A DNA stretch of 64,000 nucleotides from Streptomyces erythrochromogenes (GTDB lineage Bacteria > Actinomycetota > Actinomycetes > Streptomycetales > Streptomycetaceae), in NCBI RefSeq assembly GCF_036170895.1, contig NZ_CP108036.1:3968001-4032000 (forward strand), given 5' to 3'. Below the pieces are notes generated by a model, which was given only the letters and a program-made list of their open reading frames with translations, made no database searches and was not told the DNA's origin. A program made the translations under genes and the position numbers. Positions 8,488 through 18,393 of the stretch are shown piece by piece (position 1 is the stretch's first letter; every line of letters begins with the position of its first letter).

Positions 8488-9560
8488 TTACGCAAATTCA
8501 CCTGCGATCAGTTCCGCGATCCGTGTGGCATTCAGCGCCGCCCCCTGGCGGAGATTGTCTGCGCACACGAAGAACTCCAGCGCGTAGGGGTCGTCGAGCG
8601 AGGCCCGCACCCGCCCCACCCAGGCCGGATCCGTCCCGGCGGCGTCCACGGGGGTGGGGAACTCCCCCGCCGCGGGGTCGTCCACGAGCACCACGCCGGG
8701 CGCGGCCTCCAGGATCTCCCGGGCGTGCGCGGCCTTCACCTCGTTCTCGAAGCCGGCCCGCACGGTCAGCGAGTCACCGGTCAGCACCGGCACCCGTACG
8801 CAGGTCACCGACACCGGGAGCGTCTCCAGCTGGAGGATCCGGCGCGTCTGTGCCCGCACGGCCAGCTCGTGCGAGGACCAGCCGTCCTCGTTCAGCTCGC
8901 CGCACCACGGGACCACGTTGAGTGCCAGGGGGGCCGCGAAGGGGCCGGTGTCATCGCCCACGGCACGGCGGACGTCGCCGGGCTGCTCGCCCAGGGAGGT
9001 CCCGACGACCAGCGACAGCTGGCGGCGCAGCGCCTCGGATCCGGCCCGGCCGGCCGCGCTCGCCGCCTCGTACGTGGAGACGGCCAGCTCGGTCAGTCCG
9101 TACTCGGCGTGCAGCGCGCCCAGGGAGGCGATCATCGCGGCGGTGACGGTGTCCGGGGCGGCGACGATCCCTCGCGGCCGGATCCGCGCCGCGTGGGCGT
9201 TGATCTCGGGCACCACGAGCGGCACCTCGGGATCGTCCCGGAAGGCGGCGGACTGGTCGACGACGGCCGCGCCGCGCGCGGTGACGACGGGCGCCCACCG
9301 GGCCGAGACCTCGGCCGGGGTCAGGAAGAGCGCTACGTCGCCCGGCCCGAGGCCGTCGAAGGCGTCCTCGGTGAGGGCGAGCACCTCGCACTCCTGCCCT
9401 CGGACGGACAGCATGCGGCCGGCCGAGCGCCCGGAGGCGATCAGGCGTATGTCGCCCCAGACGTCCGCCCGCTGGGACAGCATCCGGAGCAGGACCGAAC
9501 CGACTGCTCCGGTCGCCCCGACGACGGCGAGTGCCGGAGCCGGGGTCGACCGGGGGGCGG

Positions 9561-9564
<4 letters not shown>
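8488..9564 (-). CDS. asd: Aspartate-semialdehyde dehydrogenase homolog lacking the catalytic Cys and His
   Basis: A 358-residue protein with the full-length fold of aspartate-semialdehyde dehydrogenase, which makes the branch-point aldehyde of the lysine/threonine/methionine pathway from aspartyl phosphate. The NADP-binding GATGAVGS is intact, and [16 protein letters not shown] and the C-terminal [11 protein letters not shown] align well. The nucleophile motif normally A-N-P-N-C-T-T reads AAPDTVT here, so Cys is Thr. The general-base motif normally G-H-S reads TGDSL, so His is Asp. I checked both on the DNA. It overlaps lysC by 4 bases (ATGA). Placement predicts Asd function, but the residues predict a pseudoenzyme, perhaps a structural or regulatory partner, so an active copy should exist elsewhere. 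Confidence 0.85.
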
Positions 9565-10835
<1,271 letters not shown>

Positions 10836-10932
10836 GTGCGCTCCTCGCTCAGTCCGTCTCATTGCTGGTGCAGTCTAACGAGCGACCGGGATCCGACCGC
10901 CTCGTACCACATCATGAGACGAACAGATCAAA

Positions 10933-10953
10933 CTCCGGGTTCCCGCGCCGGAG
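10933..10953 (-). terminator. Hairpin after the DUF5063 gene
   Basis: On the minus strand a short inverted repeat, CTCCGG and CCGGAG with a 9-base loop, starts 3 bases after the DUF5063 stop and is followed by TTTGATCTGTT. It could separate the recR-DUF5063 unit from lysC. The stem is only 6 bp, so the call is modest. Confidence 0.4.
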
Positions 10954-10955
10954 GA

Positions 10956-11603
10956 TCACTTGCGGCCCAGGCCGCCGAGCTCCTCCGCCATCACCTGTCC
11001 GGCCTGCTCCGCGAGGTCGTCCTCGGTCAGGTCCTCGTCCGTGTCCAGGCCGTCCAGGGCCGCCAGCGGCTGGTTCAGGCGCACGTGCGAGATCAGGGAC
11101 TGGAGGGCGCGCAGCGTCGCCGAGGCCGTCGGGCCCCAGTTGGTGAAGTACGAGAACTGCCACCACCACAGCGCCTCCGTGATGCGGCCCGCCTGGTGGT
11201 GGATGAGGCCGTGCCGCAGGTCGGCGACCACATCGGCCAGGTCGTCGGAGATCCGGTGGGCGACGGGGGCCTTGCGCGGCTCGTACGGGTCGAAGACCTC
11301 GGAGTAGACGTCGACCGGCTCCAGCATGATCGCGAACCGCTCGCGCAGGTCGTCGACGTCCGGCTCGGGGCCCAGGTCGGGCTCGTAGCGCTCGTCGGGC
11401 AGCACGTCCTGGTACGCGCCCAGCCGGCCGCCCGCCAGCAGCAGCTGGGACACCTCCAGGAGGAGGAAGGGCACCGCGCTGTCCGGGTCCTCGCCCTTGG
11501 CGACCTCGGTGACCGCGACGATGAACGACTCGATCTGGTCCGCGATCGAGGCGGCGAAGTCGTCCGGATCCTGGCCGAGAGCGTGCAGCGTTGCGTCAGA
11601 CAT
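10956..11603 (-). CDS. DUF5063 domain-containing protein
   Basis: A 215-residue acidic, tryptophan-rich protein matching actinobacterial DUF5063 proteins encoded next to recR. Visible traits are a helical N-terminal half ([20 protein letters not shown]), the segment [13 protein letters not shown] and the aromatic cluster [16 protein letters not shown]. No membrane segment or catalytic motif. I start at [10 protein letters not shown], seven residues inside the longest frame, since this gives an 8-base overlap with recR, typical of coupled translation. Function is unknown; constant association with recR hints at a link to DNA maintenance, but that is only context. Confidence 0.8.
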   Translation of the reverse strand: MSDATLHALGQDPDDFAASIADQIESFIVAVTEVAKGEDPDSAVPFLLLEVSQLLLAGGRLGAYQDVLPDERYEPDLGPEPDVDDLRERFAIMLEPVDVYSEVFDPYEPRKAPVAHRISDDLADVVADLRHGLIHHQAGRITEALWWWQFSYFTNWGPTASATLRALQSLISHVRLNQPLAALDGLDTDEDLTEDDLAEQAGQVMAEELGGLGRK

Positions 11604-12195
11604 CGAGAAGTCGCCTTCCTTCAAAGGCCCGCCCCAGCGTGACCTCGTCCGCGTACTCCAGATCTCCCCCGACGGGGAGCCCGCTGGCCAGGCGGGTGAC
11701 CTTCAGGCCCATGGGCTTGATCATGCGGGCGAGGTAGGTGGCGGTCGCCTCGCCCTCCAGGTTCGGGTCGGTGGCGAGGATCAGCTCGGTCACCTCGCCG
11801 TCCGCCAGGCGCGCCAGCAGCTCGCGGATCCGCAGGTCGTCCGGGCCGACGCCCTCGATCGGGCTGATCGCGCCGCCGAGGACGTGGTACTTGCCCCGGA
11901 ACTCGCGGGTCCGCTCGATCGCGACCACGTCCTTCGGCTCCTCGACGACACAGATGACCGTCGTGTCCCGGCGCGGGTCGCGGCAGATGCCGCACCGCTC
12001 CTCCTGCGCCACGTTCCCGCACACGGCGCAGAACCGGACCTTGTCCTTGACCTCGAGCAGCGCGTGCGCGAGGCGGCGGACGTCGGTGGGCTCGGCCTGC
12101 AGGATGTGGAAGGCGATCCGCTGCGCGCTCTTGGGCCCGACGCCGGGCAGCCTGCCCAGTTCGTCGATCAGGTCCTGGACCACGCCTTCGTACAA
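11596..12195 (-). CDS. recR: Recombination mediator protein RecR
   Basis: A 199-residue RecR, which with RecF/RecO loads RecA at gapped DNA. In order: helix-hairpin-helix with [16 protein letters not shown] (about residues 13-28), the four-Cys zinc finger [16 protein letters not shown] (about 58-73), a Toprim domain ([15 protein letters not shown] with its acidic residues) and the C-terminal [20 protein letters not shown]. Length and order are standard. It is followed by DUF5063 with an 8-base overlap and preceded by ybaB on the same strand with an ~84-base gap, the usual ybaB-recR arrangement. Confidence 0.96.
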   Translation of the reverse strand: MYEGVVQDLIDELGRLPGVGPKSAQRIAFHILQAEPTDVRRLAHALLEVKDKVRFCAVCGNVAQEERCGICRDPRRDTTVICVVEEPKDVVAIERTREFRGKYHVLGGAISPIEGVGPDDLRIRELLARLADGEVTELILATDPNLEGEATATYLARMIKPMGLKVTRLASGLPVGGDLEYADEVTLGRAFEGRRLLDV

Positions 12196-12279
12196 CGGAC
12201 TGCCTTCTTTCGCTTTCGTCGGATGGAATCGGACGGGATCGGTTGGGATCGGATGGGAGAGGACCGGGGGAGGGTACTG

Positions 12280-12624
12280 CTAGAACGGCAGCCCGGGAAT
12301 CCCGCTGCCGCCGCCCAGGCCCTGCGCGAGGGGGCCCAGCTTCTCCTGCTGGAGCGCCTGGGCGTTCTCGTTGGCGGCTTGGACCGCCGCGACCACCAGG
12401 TCGGCGAGCGTCTCCGTGTCCTCCGGGTCCACGGCCTTCGGGTCGATCACCAGCGCGCGCAGCTCACCGGAGCCGGTGACGGTCGCCTTGACCAGGCCGC
12501 CGCCGGCCTGGCCTTCGACCTCGGTCCGCGCCAGCTCCTCCTGCGCCGCAGCGAGGTCCTGCTGCATCTTCTGGGCCTGCTGGAGCAGCTGCTGCATGTT
12601 GGGCTGGCCACCACCGGGAATCAC
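12280..12624 (-). CDS. YbaB/EbfC family nucleoid-associated protein
   Basis: A 114-residue DNA-binding protein of the YbaB/EbfC family, which forms tweezer-like dimers on DNA. The N-terminal coiled coil ([20 protein letters not shown]) and the beta-sheet core ([20 protein letters not shown]) are typical, with a Gly-rich tail. The start is the GTG of [12 protein letters not shown], which has a GGAAGTGAG ribosome site; the upstream 71 codons of open frame are not conserved. It lies immediately upstream of recR, its standard partner. Confidence 0.92.
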   Translation of the reverse strand: MIPGGGQPNMQQLLQQAQKMQQDLAAAQEELARTEVEGQAGGGLVKATVTGSGELRALVIDPKAVDPEDTETLADLVVAAVQAANENAQALQQEKLGPLAQGLGGGSGIPGLPF

Positions 12625-12914
12625 AGGGCACTCACTTCCGTACGTCGGTACCGTCGGGACCTCTGCGACCCCGAGACCTTCGGAACGCTTGGTCAATCCG
12701 AGCCTACGTGCTCCCCGGGCGCCGCGCCCTACGCCGTGAGGACCAACTCTTTCGAGTGAGAGTCGGGGCCTACGCGTACCTGATGGAGACCTCCTTGCGA
12801 GCGGAAATCCCGGGATTCGTTGTCCATCGCCCGTCATTCGAAGGTAGGAAGAGCATGCGCATCATTGCGCACACGCGCACCACCACACGTCAGCGCAGGC
12901 AGAGGGAGTGCCGG

Positions 12915-13661
12915 GTGAGCCAGCCGGAGATGCAGCCCGAGGGGCCACCCCGGGATCCCCGGGAGGAGGGCGGCGGGGCGATGGCGGCGGGCGATCTGAC
13001 CGGTCGGCCCTTTCCCCTCGGGGACTGGGGGGAGCCCGCCGAGCGGCTCGACGAGCTCTACCGGCGGGTCGAGGCGGACGCGCTGCGCACGGCCGAGTGG
13101 TACCTGTCCGACCGGGCGTGGAAGCGCCGCGGGGCGCGCGTACTGCGCGTCGGCGCGGCCCTGGGCGCCGTCACGGGCGCCGCGATGCCGGTGCTGGAGC
13201 TGACGGGCTCGGCGCCGGGCGGATCGACGTACGGGTACCTGGCACTGCTGCTGGGCGCGGCCGCGCTGGCCTGCGACCGGTTCTTCGGGCTGACGTCGGG
13301 GTGGATGCGGGACGTGGCCACGGCCCAGGCGGTGCAGCGCAGGCTCCAGACCCTCCAGTTCGACTGGGCTTCGGAGAACGTCCGCGAGGTGCTCGGGCCC
13401 ACCGAGGGCACCGCCAGCGAGGCCGCCGAGCGCTGCCTGACCGTGCTGCGCCGCTTCTCCGAGGACATCACGGAGCTGGTGCGGTCGGAGACGGCGGACT
13501 GGATGGTGGAGTTCCGGGCCGGGCCCGCGCCGCTGGTGATGCAGTCGCTGGGGGCCTCCGGGGGGCGCACGGACGCCTACGTCCCGCCGGCCCGCTTCCC
13601 GCTGCCGCCGGGCACCCGCCCGAACATGCCGCGCCAGCGGCCCCCGGAGCAGCCCCGCTGA
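12915..13661 (+). CDS. SLATT-domain membrane protein
   Basis: A 248-residue protein with two adjacent membrane helices (VGAALGAVTGAAMPVLEL and YLALLLGAAALACDRFFG, about residues 75-120) flanked by long helices, the layout of SLATT (SMODS and SLOG-associating two-TM effector) proteins. Family members are proposed to form pores when a nucleotide signal is sensed, but single chromosomal copies like this have no shown role. The GTG start has a GAGGGAG site 6-7 bases upstream; the frame extends further but without conserved features. The last ~45 residues are Pro/Arg-rich. No nucleotidyltransferase or SLOG gene is adjacent, so a classical conflict system is not evident. Confidence 0.75.
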   Translation: MSQPEMQPEGPPRDPREEGGGAMAAGDLTGRPFPLGDWGEPAERLDELYRRVEADALRTAEWYLSDRAWKRRGARVLRVGAALGAVTGAAMPVLELTGSAPGGSTYGYLALLLGAAALACDRFFGLTSGWMRDVATAQAVQRRLQTLQFDWASENVREVLGPTEGTASEAAERCLTVLRRFSEDITELVRSETADWMVEFRAGPAPLVMQSLGASGGRTDAYVPPARFPLPPGTRPNMPRQRPPEQPR

Positions 13662-13672
13662 GCCTGTGGTGC

Positions 13673-13696
13673 GGGCGGGGCGGTGCCGCCCCGCCC
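13673..13696. terminator. Bidirectional hairpin terminator
   Basis: A perfect 11-bp inverted repeat (GGGCGGGGCGG, 2-base loop, CCGCCCCGCCC) lies between the convergent stops of the SLATT gene (13661) and the unknown gene ending at 13726. It probably terminates both. Confidence 0.7.
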
Positions 13697-13725
13697 ACCG
13701 GTGACAGGTACGTGCCGTGACCGGC

Positions 13726-14376
13726 TCAGCTGAAGATGATCATCGAGCCCTGTCCGAGACTGCGCGTCGCCGCCGCGTGCAGTCCCAGCCAGACGTGCCG
13801 CTCGCGGGCGAAGGGACTGCCGTCGTACGGGATGGGTCCCGCCGGCTCCTCCAGCGACGTCGGCCGCCCCGGCGGCGCCGGCGCCGCGGGCGGGTTCCCC
13901 GGATCTATCCCGATGGCGGGAGCGACGAACAGCAGCTCCCGCAGGAGCCCGTGGGCGGACCCCAGCGGCCCGCCGCCGGCCAGCAGCTCCTCGTTCGCCA
14001 GGGGCGCCGCGAAGTCGACGGGCACGTACGCGCCCGCGTGGTCGTAGTGCCACACCAGGTGCGACTGCTGCGCGGTGGGCTCGAACATCTCCAGCAGCTG
14101 TTCGTAGTCCCCGCCCAGTTCGTCCACCGGGGTCACCGGCAGGCCGCAGAGCTGGAGCAGGTAGGCCCGTCTCAGGAAATGCAGGGCGTCGTAGTCGAAA
14201 CCGGCGACCGGGGCGACGTCCCCGCTCAGACCCGGCATGTACGCGAACACGGGCACGGACGGGAGTCCGGCCTCACCCAGCGCCTTGTCGTACGAGGCGA
14301 TCTCTTCCGCGAAGGGGTTGTCGGGGCTGTGGCACAGCACGTCGACAAGGGGGACCAGCCACAGGTCACAGGCCAC
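13726..14376 (-). CDS. Conserved hypothetical protein, 216 aa
   Basis: A 216-residue soluble protein, hydrophobic at the start (VACDLWLVPLVDVLCHS) and proline-rich in the second half (PGNPPAAPAPPGRP). It has features of a small enzyme or binding domain (FDYDALHFLRRAYLLQLCG; HLVWHYDHAGAYVPVDF) but no motif I can name. The chosen GTG has GGAGG 4 bases upstream; the longer frame is shadow sequence. It faces the SLATT gene across a terminator and follows the GntR regulator gene on the same strand. Confidence 0.6.
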   Translation of the reverse strand: MACDLWLVPLVDVLCHSPDNPFAEEIASYDKALGEAGLPSVPVFAYMPGLSGDVAPVAGFDYDALHFLRRAYLLQLCGLPVTPVDELGGDYEQLLEMFEPTAQQSHLVWHYDHAGAYVPVDFAAPLANEELLAGGGPLGSAHGLLRELLFVAPAIGIDPGNPPAAPAPPGRPTSLEEPAGPIPYDGSPFARERHVWLGLHAAATRSLGQGSMIIFS

Positions 14377-14453
14377 ACGGCCTCCGATCAGTCGTTGTCG
14401 CCGATCAGGCCAGCGTAGTGCGCCGGACACCCTCCGCGAAGGGGTGCGCAGAA

Positions 14454-15137
14454 CTAGGGGGCCGCAGGGGCTCGGAGGCGCTCGGCCCAGGCCAGCGCGT
14501 GCTCGTTGTAGCCGTGCACGATGCGGCGTACCGCGTCGGCGTCCGCCAGGGTCACGGCGTCCACCAGATCGCCGTGCCCGTCCCAGAGGGCTTCCCGCAG
14601 CTGCGGCTCGCGCTGGAGGTGGGGGACGGCGAAGACCCAGCACTGCACGCGGATGCGGTGCAGGAACTCGGTGATGTAGGTGTTGGCGACCAGGCCGCTC
14701 AGTTCCCGCCAGAAGCGCAGGTCGTAGCCGATCAGTACCTCCAGGGAGCCGCTCTGGGCCGCCCTGCGCGCCTCCTCGCCCCGGCGGCGCACCGACACCA
14801 GCATCTCGCCGGAGCCGGGGGCGGTGCCCCGCTCGGCGAGCCTGCGGAAGATGCCGTCCACGACCAGCGAACGGGCCTCGATCATGCCGCGGAAGTCGTC
14901 GACCGAGAAGATCCGCACGCGGAAGCCGCGGTGCTGGACCAGTTCCAGCAGCCCCTGGGCCGAGAGGTCCACGAGCGCCTCGCGGACCGGGGTCGCGGAG
15001 ACCTCGTACTGCTCGGCTATCTGCTTCACGGTGAACTCGGTCCCCGGAGGCAGGCGTCCCGCGAGCACCTCGTCACGCAGCGCGTCCGCGATCTGCTGGC
15101 GAAGTGTGTTGCGGGTGACAGCTCCGCTGCCTGGCAT
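14454..15137 (-). CDS. GntR family transcriptional regulator (FCD/FadR-type)
   Basis: A 227-residue regulator. The N-terminal winged helix includes LRQQIADALRDEVLAGRLPP and the recognition segment YEVSATPVREALVDLSAQGLL. The C-terminal all-helical FCD ligand domain has the metal/ligand residues ARSLVVDG, DLRFWREL and HGDLVDAV. It lies ~200 bases downstream of the class III aminotransferase on the same strand, so it probably controls that gene and itself in response to a carboxylate or amino acid. The inverted repeats at 16804-16841, upstream of the aminotransferase, are a candidate operator. Fold certain, ligand unknown. Confidence 0.88.
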   Translation of the reverse strand: MPGSGAVTRNTLRQQIADALRDEVLAGRLPPGTEFTVKQIAEQYEVSATPVREALVDLSAQGLLELVQHRGFRVRIFSVDDFRGMIEARSLVVDGIFRRLAERGTAPGSGEMLVSVRRRGEEARRAAQSGSLEVLIGYDLRFWRELSGLVANTYITEFLHRIRVQCWVFAVPHLQREPQLREALWDGHGDLVDAVTLADADAVRRIVHGYNEHALAWAERLRAPAAP

Positions 15138-15335
15138 AGGGGTCCGTCTCCTGTCGTAGAGCTCCGGACACCATAGGCCAGACAGCGAGGCCGAAACCGG
15201 ACGGTTGGTGGGGGTTATGTGCGGATCCGACCCCCGCGAGGACGAGAATCACACCGGCGCCAACCGGCCACCCCCGCCGTCACCGCCGCCGTCACCGCCA
15301 CCAGCCGTCAGTCCTTCAGTCGTCAGTCGGTCCGG

Positions 15336-16694
15336 TTACGCGGTGGTGTGGCGGTCGGCGACCGTCAGCGCCTCGTCCAGCAGGGCCAGGCCCTCCTTCG
15401 CCTCCGCCTCCGTGATGGTGCAGGCGGGGACGACGTGGGTCCGGTTCATGTTGACGAAGGGCCACAGCCCGGACGCCTTGCAGGCCGCGGCGAACTCGGC
15501 CATCGGGGCGTTGTCCGCACCGGCCGCGTTGTACGGGACGAGCGGCTCGCGCGTCTCCTTGTCCCGTACGAGCTCCAGGGCCCAGAAGGCGCCGAGGCCG
15601 CGGACCTCGCCGACCGAGGGGTGGCGCTCGGCGAGCTCCGCGAGCGCCGGGCCGATCACGTTCTCGCCGAGGTGGGCGGCGTGCTCGACGACGCCCTCCT
15701 CCTCCATCGTGTTGATCGTCGCGACGGCGGCGGCGCAGGCCAGGGGGTGGCCGGAGTACGTCAGTCCGCCCGGGTAGGGGCGGGTGGCGAAGGTCTCGGC
15801 GATGGCGGCCGAGATGGCCACGCCGCCGAGCGGCACGTAGCCGCTGTTGACGCCCTTGGCGAAGGTGATCAGGTCGGGGGTGACGCCCCAGTGGTCGGCG
15901 GCGAACCACGTGCCGGTTCGGCCGAAGCCGGCCATGACCTCGTCGAGGATGAAGACGATGCCGTGGCGGTCGCAGAGCTCGCGGACGCCCGCGAGGTAGC
16001 CGGCGGGCGGGACCATGATGCCCGCGGTGCCCGGCACGCTCTCCAGGATGATCGCCGCGATCGACTGCGGGCCCTCGAAGGCGATGGTGTCGGCGAGGTG
16101 GGCGAGCGCGCGCTCGCACTCCTCGGCCTCGGTGGTCGCGTGGAAGGCGGAGCGGTAGAGGTACGGGCCCCAGAAGTGCACGACGCCGGCGGCGGCCGTG
16201 TCGGACGGCCAGCGGCGCGGGTCGCCGGTCAGGTTGATCGCGGCGGCGGTGGCTCCGTGGTACGAGCGGTAGGTGGAGAGCACCTTGGCGCGGCCCGTGT
16301 GCAGACGGGCCATGCGGACGGCGTTCTCGACGGCCTCGGCGCCGCCGTTGGTGAAGAAGATCTTGTCCAGGTCACCGGGGGTCCGCTCGGCGATGAGGCG
16401 TGCGGCCTCGGAGCGGACGTCGACGGCGAAGCCCGGCGCGAGGGTGCAGAGCCGGGCGGCCTGCTCCTGGATCGCGGCGACGACCTTGGGGTGCTGGTGG
16501 CCGATGTTGGTGTTGACCAGCTGGGAGGAGAAGTCGAGGTATCGCTTGCCCTCGTAGTCCCAGAAGTAGGAGCCCTCGGCCCCCGCGACGGCGAGCGGGT
16601 CGATCAGGGCCTGGGCGGACCAGGAATGGAAGACGTGCTTCCGATCTGCGTCCTTCACGGCGGCAAGGGTGTGCGGGGTGGCATGAGGGGTCAT
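15336..16694 (-). CDS. Class III PLP-dependent aminotransferase (omega-amino acid:pyruvate type)
   Basis: A 452-residue class III aminotransferase. The substrate/PLP phosphate motif FFTNGGAEAVENAVRMAR, the ring-stacking segment YRSYHGATAA, the acidic PLP-N1 ligand in FILDEVMAGFGRTG and the Schiff-base Lys in TFAKGVNSGYVPLGG are all present, so it should be active. Enzymes of this group move the terminal amino group of beta-alanine, GABA, taurine or a diamine derivative to pyruvate or 2-oxoglutarate. Annotation pipelines often call them aspartate aminotransferase family, which is misleading. The GntR gene follows. Confidence 0.9.
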   Translation of the reverse strand: MTPHATPHTLAAVKDADRKHVFHSWSAQALIDPLAVAGAEGSYFWDYEGKRYLDFSSQLVNTNIGHQHPKVVAAIQEQAARLCTLAPGFAVDVRSEAARLIAERTPGDLDKIFFTNGGAEAVENAVRMARLHTGRAKVLSTYRSYHGATAAAINLTGDPRRWPSDTAAAGVVHFWGPYLYRSAFHATTEAEECERALAHLADTIAFEGPQSIAAIILESVPGTAGIMVPPAGYLAGVRELCDRHGIVFILDEVMAGFGRTGTWFAADHWGVTPDLITFAKGVNSGYVPLGGVAISAAIAETFATRPYPGGLTYSGHPLACAAAVATINTMEEEGVVEHAAHLGENVIGPALAELAERHPSVGEVRGLGAFWALELVRDKETREPLVPYNAAGADNAPMAEFAAACKASGLWPFVNMNRTHVVPACTITEAEAKEGLALLDEALTVADRHTTA

Positions 16695-16803
16695 GACGTC
16701 ACGCTAGAAGTGCGCAGGTGGGGAGGGATATCGGCGGACTGTATGCGGGTGGCGGGCCGACCTCGGCAGTCTGTCTGCGCCCGTGGAGCACCCTTCCGAA
16801 GTA

Positions 16804-16841
16804 TTGACAGCATCCTGTCGTTATGACAGTCTCTTGTCATA
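16804..16841. promoter_or_regulatory. Clustered inverted repeats upstream of the aminotransferase (candidate operator)
   Basis: Two inverted repeats sit side by side: GACAG-CATC-CTGTC (16806-16819) and TATGACA-GTCTCT-TGTCATA (16822-16841). This stretch is AT-richer than its surroundings and lies in the ~330-base divergent gap between the aminotransferase start (16694) and the DJ-1/PfpI gene start (17028). It is a plausible site for the nearby GntR or MarR protein. The rest of the gap holds no gene I can support. Confidence 0.5.
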
Positions 16842-17027
16842 GGCGCTTTTCGTGGAGGCCCTCGCGGAAGCCGGTACGGACGGCTTGCGCGGCACACCCC
16901 ACGAGCACCGTCGGCATCACAGGCACCGCAGGTACCACGCGCATCGTCTGCACCGCGCACCTCGGCACCTCGGCCACGGTGAGCGCCGCAGGCACCTGGC
17001 ACCATCCGACGCTGGAGGCGAAACACC

Positions 17028-17657
17028 ATGAGCGAGACCGCTCGCAAGCCCGTCCACCTCGCGGTCTACGACACCTACGCCGACTGGGAGACCGGCCACA
17101 CCACCGCGCACCTCACCCAGCGCGGCCACGTCGTGCGGACGGTCGGCCTCGCCGCCGGAGCGCCGGTCACCACCATGGGCGGCATCCGCATCCAGCCTGA
17201 CCTGGGCCTGGCCGATCTGCGACCGGAGGACTCCTCGCTACTGATCCTCACCGGGGCCTCCTTGTGGGACACGGGCGACGAGCTGGCGCCCTTCGCGGCG
17301 AAGGCGCGGGAGTTCCTGGCCGCCGGAGTGCCGGTCGCGGCGATCTGCGGCGCCACCGCCGGCCTCGCCCGCGAAGGCCTGCTGGACGACCGCGCCCACA
17401 CCAGCGCGGCCTCCTTCTACCTGGCCGAACAGCCCGGCTACGGGGGCGCCGGGAACTACGTCGAGGCCGACGCGGTGACCGACGGGGACCTGATCACGGC
17501 GGGCCCGACGGAACCGGTCGCCTTCGCCCGCGAGGTCTTCGCCCGCCTGGACGTCTACAAGCCTGACGTCCTGGACGCCTGGTACGGGCTCTTCCACCAC
17601 TCGGACGAGAGCGCGTACCCGGTCCTGATGGCGGCATCGGCGGCGGGCGATGCTTGA
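17028..17657 (+). CDS. DJ-1/PfpI family (class I glutamine amidotransferase-like) protein
   Basis: A 209-residue DJ-1/PfpI-fold protein. The nucleophile elbow is VAAICGATAGLA with the reactive Cys near residue 104, and the acidic residue expected early in the fold may be in YADWETGH. Relatives act as glyoxalases, deglycases, redox sensors or amidases; this one cannot be assigned further. Its 3' end overlaps the MarR gene by 8 bases, so they are cotranscribed and the MarR protein probably regulates it. Confidence 0.85.
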   Translation: MSETARKPVHLAVYDTYADWETGHTTAHLTQRGHVVRTVGLAAGAPVTTMGGIRIQPDLGLADLRPEDSSLLILTGASLWDTGDELAPFAAKAREFLAAGVPVAAICGATAGLAREGLLDDRAHTSAASFYLAEQPGYGGAGNYVEADAVTDGDLITAGPTEPVAFAREVFARLDVYKPDVLDAWYGLFHHSDESAYPVLMAASAAGDA

Positions 17658-18234
17658 GCCGCCGCCGCTCGGGTCCCCCCGGACCCGGCAGGACCTGCTG
17701 AGCCGCACCGCACTCGGGGTGTTCCGGCTGAACGGCCAGTTCCTCTCCCTCTCCGAGGAGCTGGCGCGGCCCGCCGGGCTGACCGCCGCCTGGTGGCAGG
17801 TACTGGGAGCGGTGCTGCGGGAACCGCTGCCCGTCGCGGGGGTCGCCCGGAGCATGGGGATCACCCGGCAGAGCGTCCAGCGCATCGCGGACCTGCTCGT
17901 GGCCAAGGGCCTCGCGGAGTACGCGCCGAACCCGGCGCACCGGCGGGCCAAGCTGCTGCGCCCGACGGAGGAGGGCCGCGCGGCGGTGGACCGGATCGGT
18001 CCGGGCCACTCGGCCATGGCCGCCCGTCTGGCGGCGGAGCTGGGGGACACCGCCTTCGCGGAGACGGTCCGCGTCCTGGAGCGGCTCGCAGCGGCGCTGG
18101 ACACGCTGCCCGCACCGCGCGACCCGTCCGACCCATCCGATTCGTCCGATCCATCTGATCCATCCGATACGTCCGAGTCAGCCGATCCGTCTGATCCACT
18201 CGGTCTTGCGGGTCCGTCCCGTCCGTCAGCCTGA
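17650..18234 (+). CDS. MarR family transcriptional regulator with Asp-Pro-Ser repeat tail
   Basis: A 194-residue MarR-type regulator. The winged helix-turn-helix covers WWQVLGAVLREPLPVAGVAR and MGITRQSVQRIADLLVAKG, followed by the wing with RRAKLLRPTEEG. After the normal end of the fold (about residue 155) comes a tail of imperfect D-P-S-D repeats, DNA-encoded by an imperfect 9-base repeat between about 18122 and 18200. This tail is not part of MarR proteins and probably arose by slippage. The gene overlaps the DJ-1/PfpI gene by 8 bases. Confidence 0.85.
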   Translation: MLEPPPLGSPRTRQDLLSRTALGVFRLNGQFLSLSEELARPAGLTAAWWQVLGAVLREPLPVAGVARSMGITRQSVQRIADLLVAKGLAEYAPNPAHRRAKLLRPTEEGRAAVDRIGPGHSAMAARLAAELGDTAFAETVRVLERLAAALDTLPAPRDPSDPSDSSDPSDPSDTSESADPSDPLGLAGPSRPSA

Positions 18235-18239
18235 GTACG

Positions 18240-18270
18240 CCGGGCCCGAACCTTCGCGGTTCGGGCCCGG
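18240..18270 (+). terminator. Hairpin terminator after the MarR gene
   Basis: A perfect 13-bp stem (CCGGGCCCGAACC and GGTTCGGGCCCGG) with a 5-base loop begins 6 bases after the MarR stop, separating the DJ-1/MarR operon from the kinase gene. Confidence 0.8.
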
Positions 18271-18393
18271 TTCGGGTGCGGGACCGGTCAGGTGTTCGAG
18301 CCCGGCGAGGTCGACGGGGAGGCAACCGGCGAACCCCTCCAACCGTCCTTCCCAGCGGAGCTGTTCGGCCAGCAGGGGAAGGACCACCCGGCC

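Noticed and set aside
18292..18393. Upstream GTG start adding 34 residues to the Ser/Thr kinase
   Set aside because: The extra residues start within 22 bases of the MarR terminator and look non-coding; kinases of this type begin a few residues before the glycine loop, as with the ATG at 18394.
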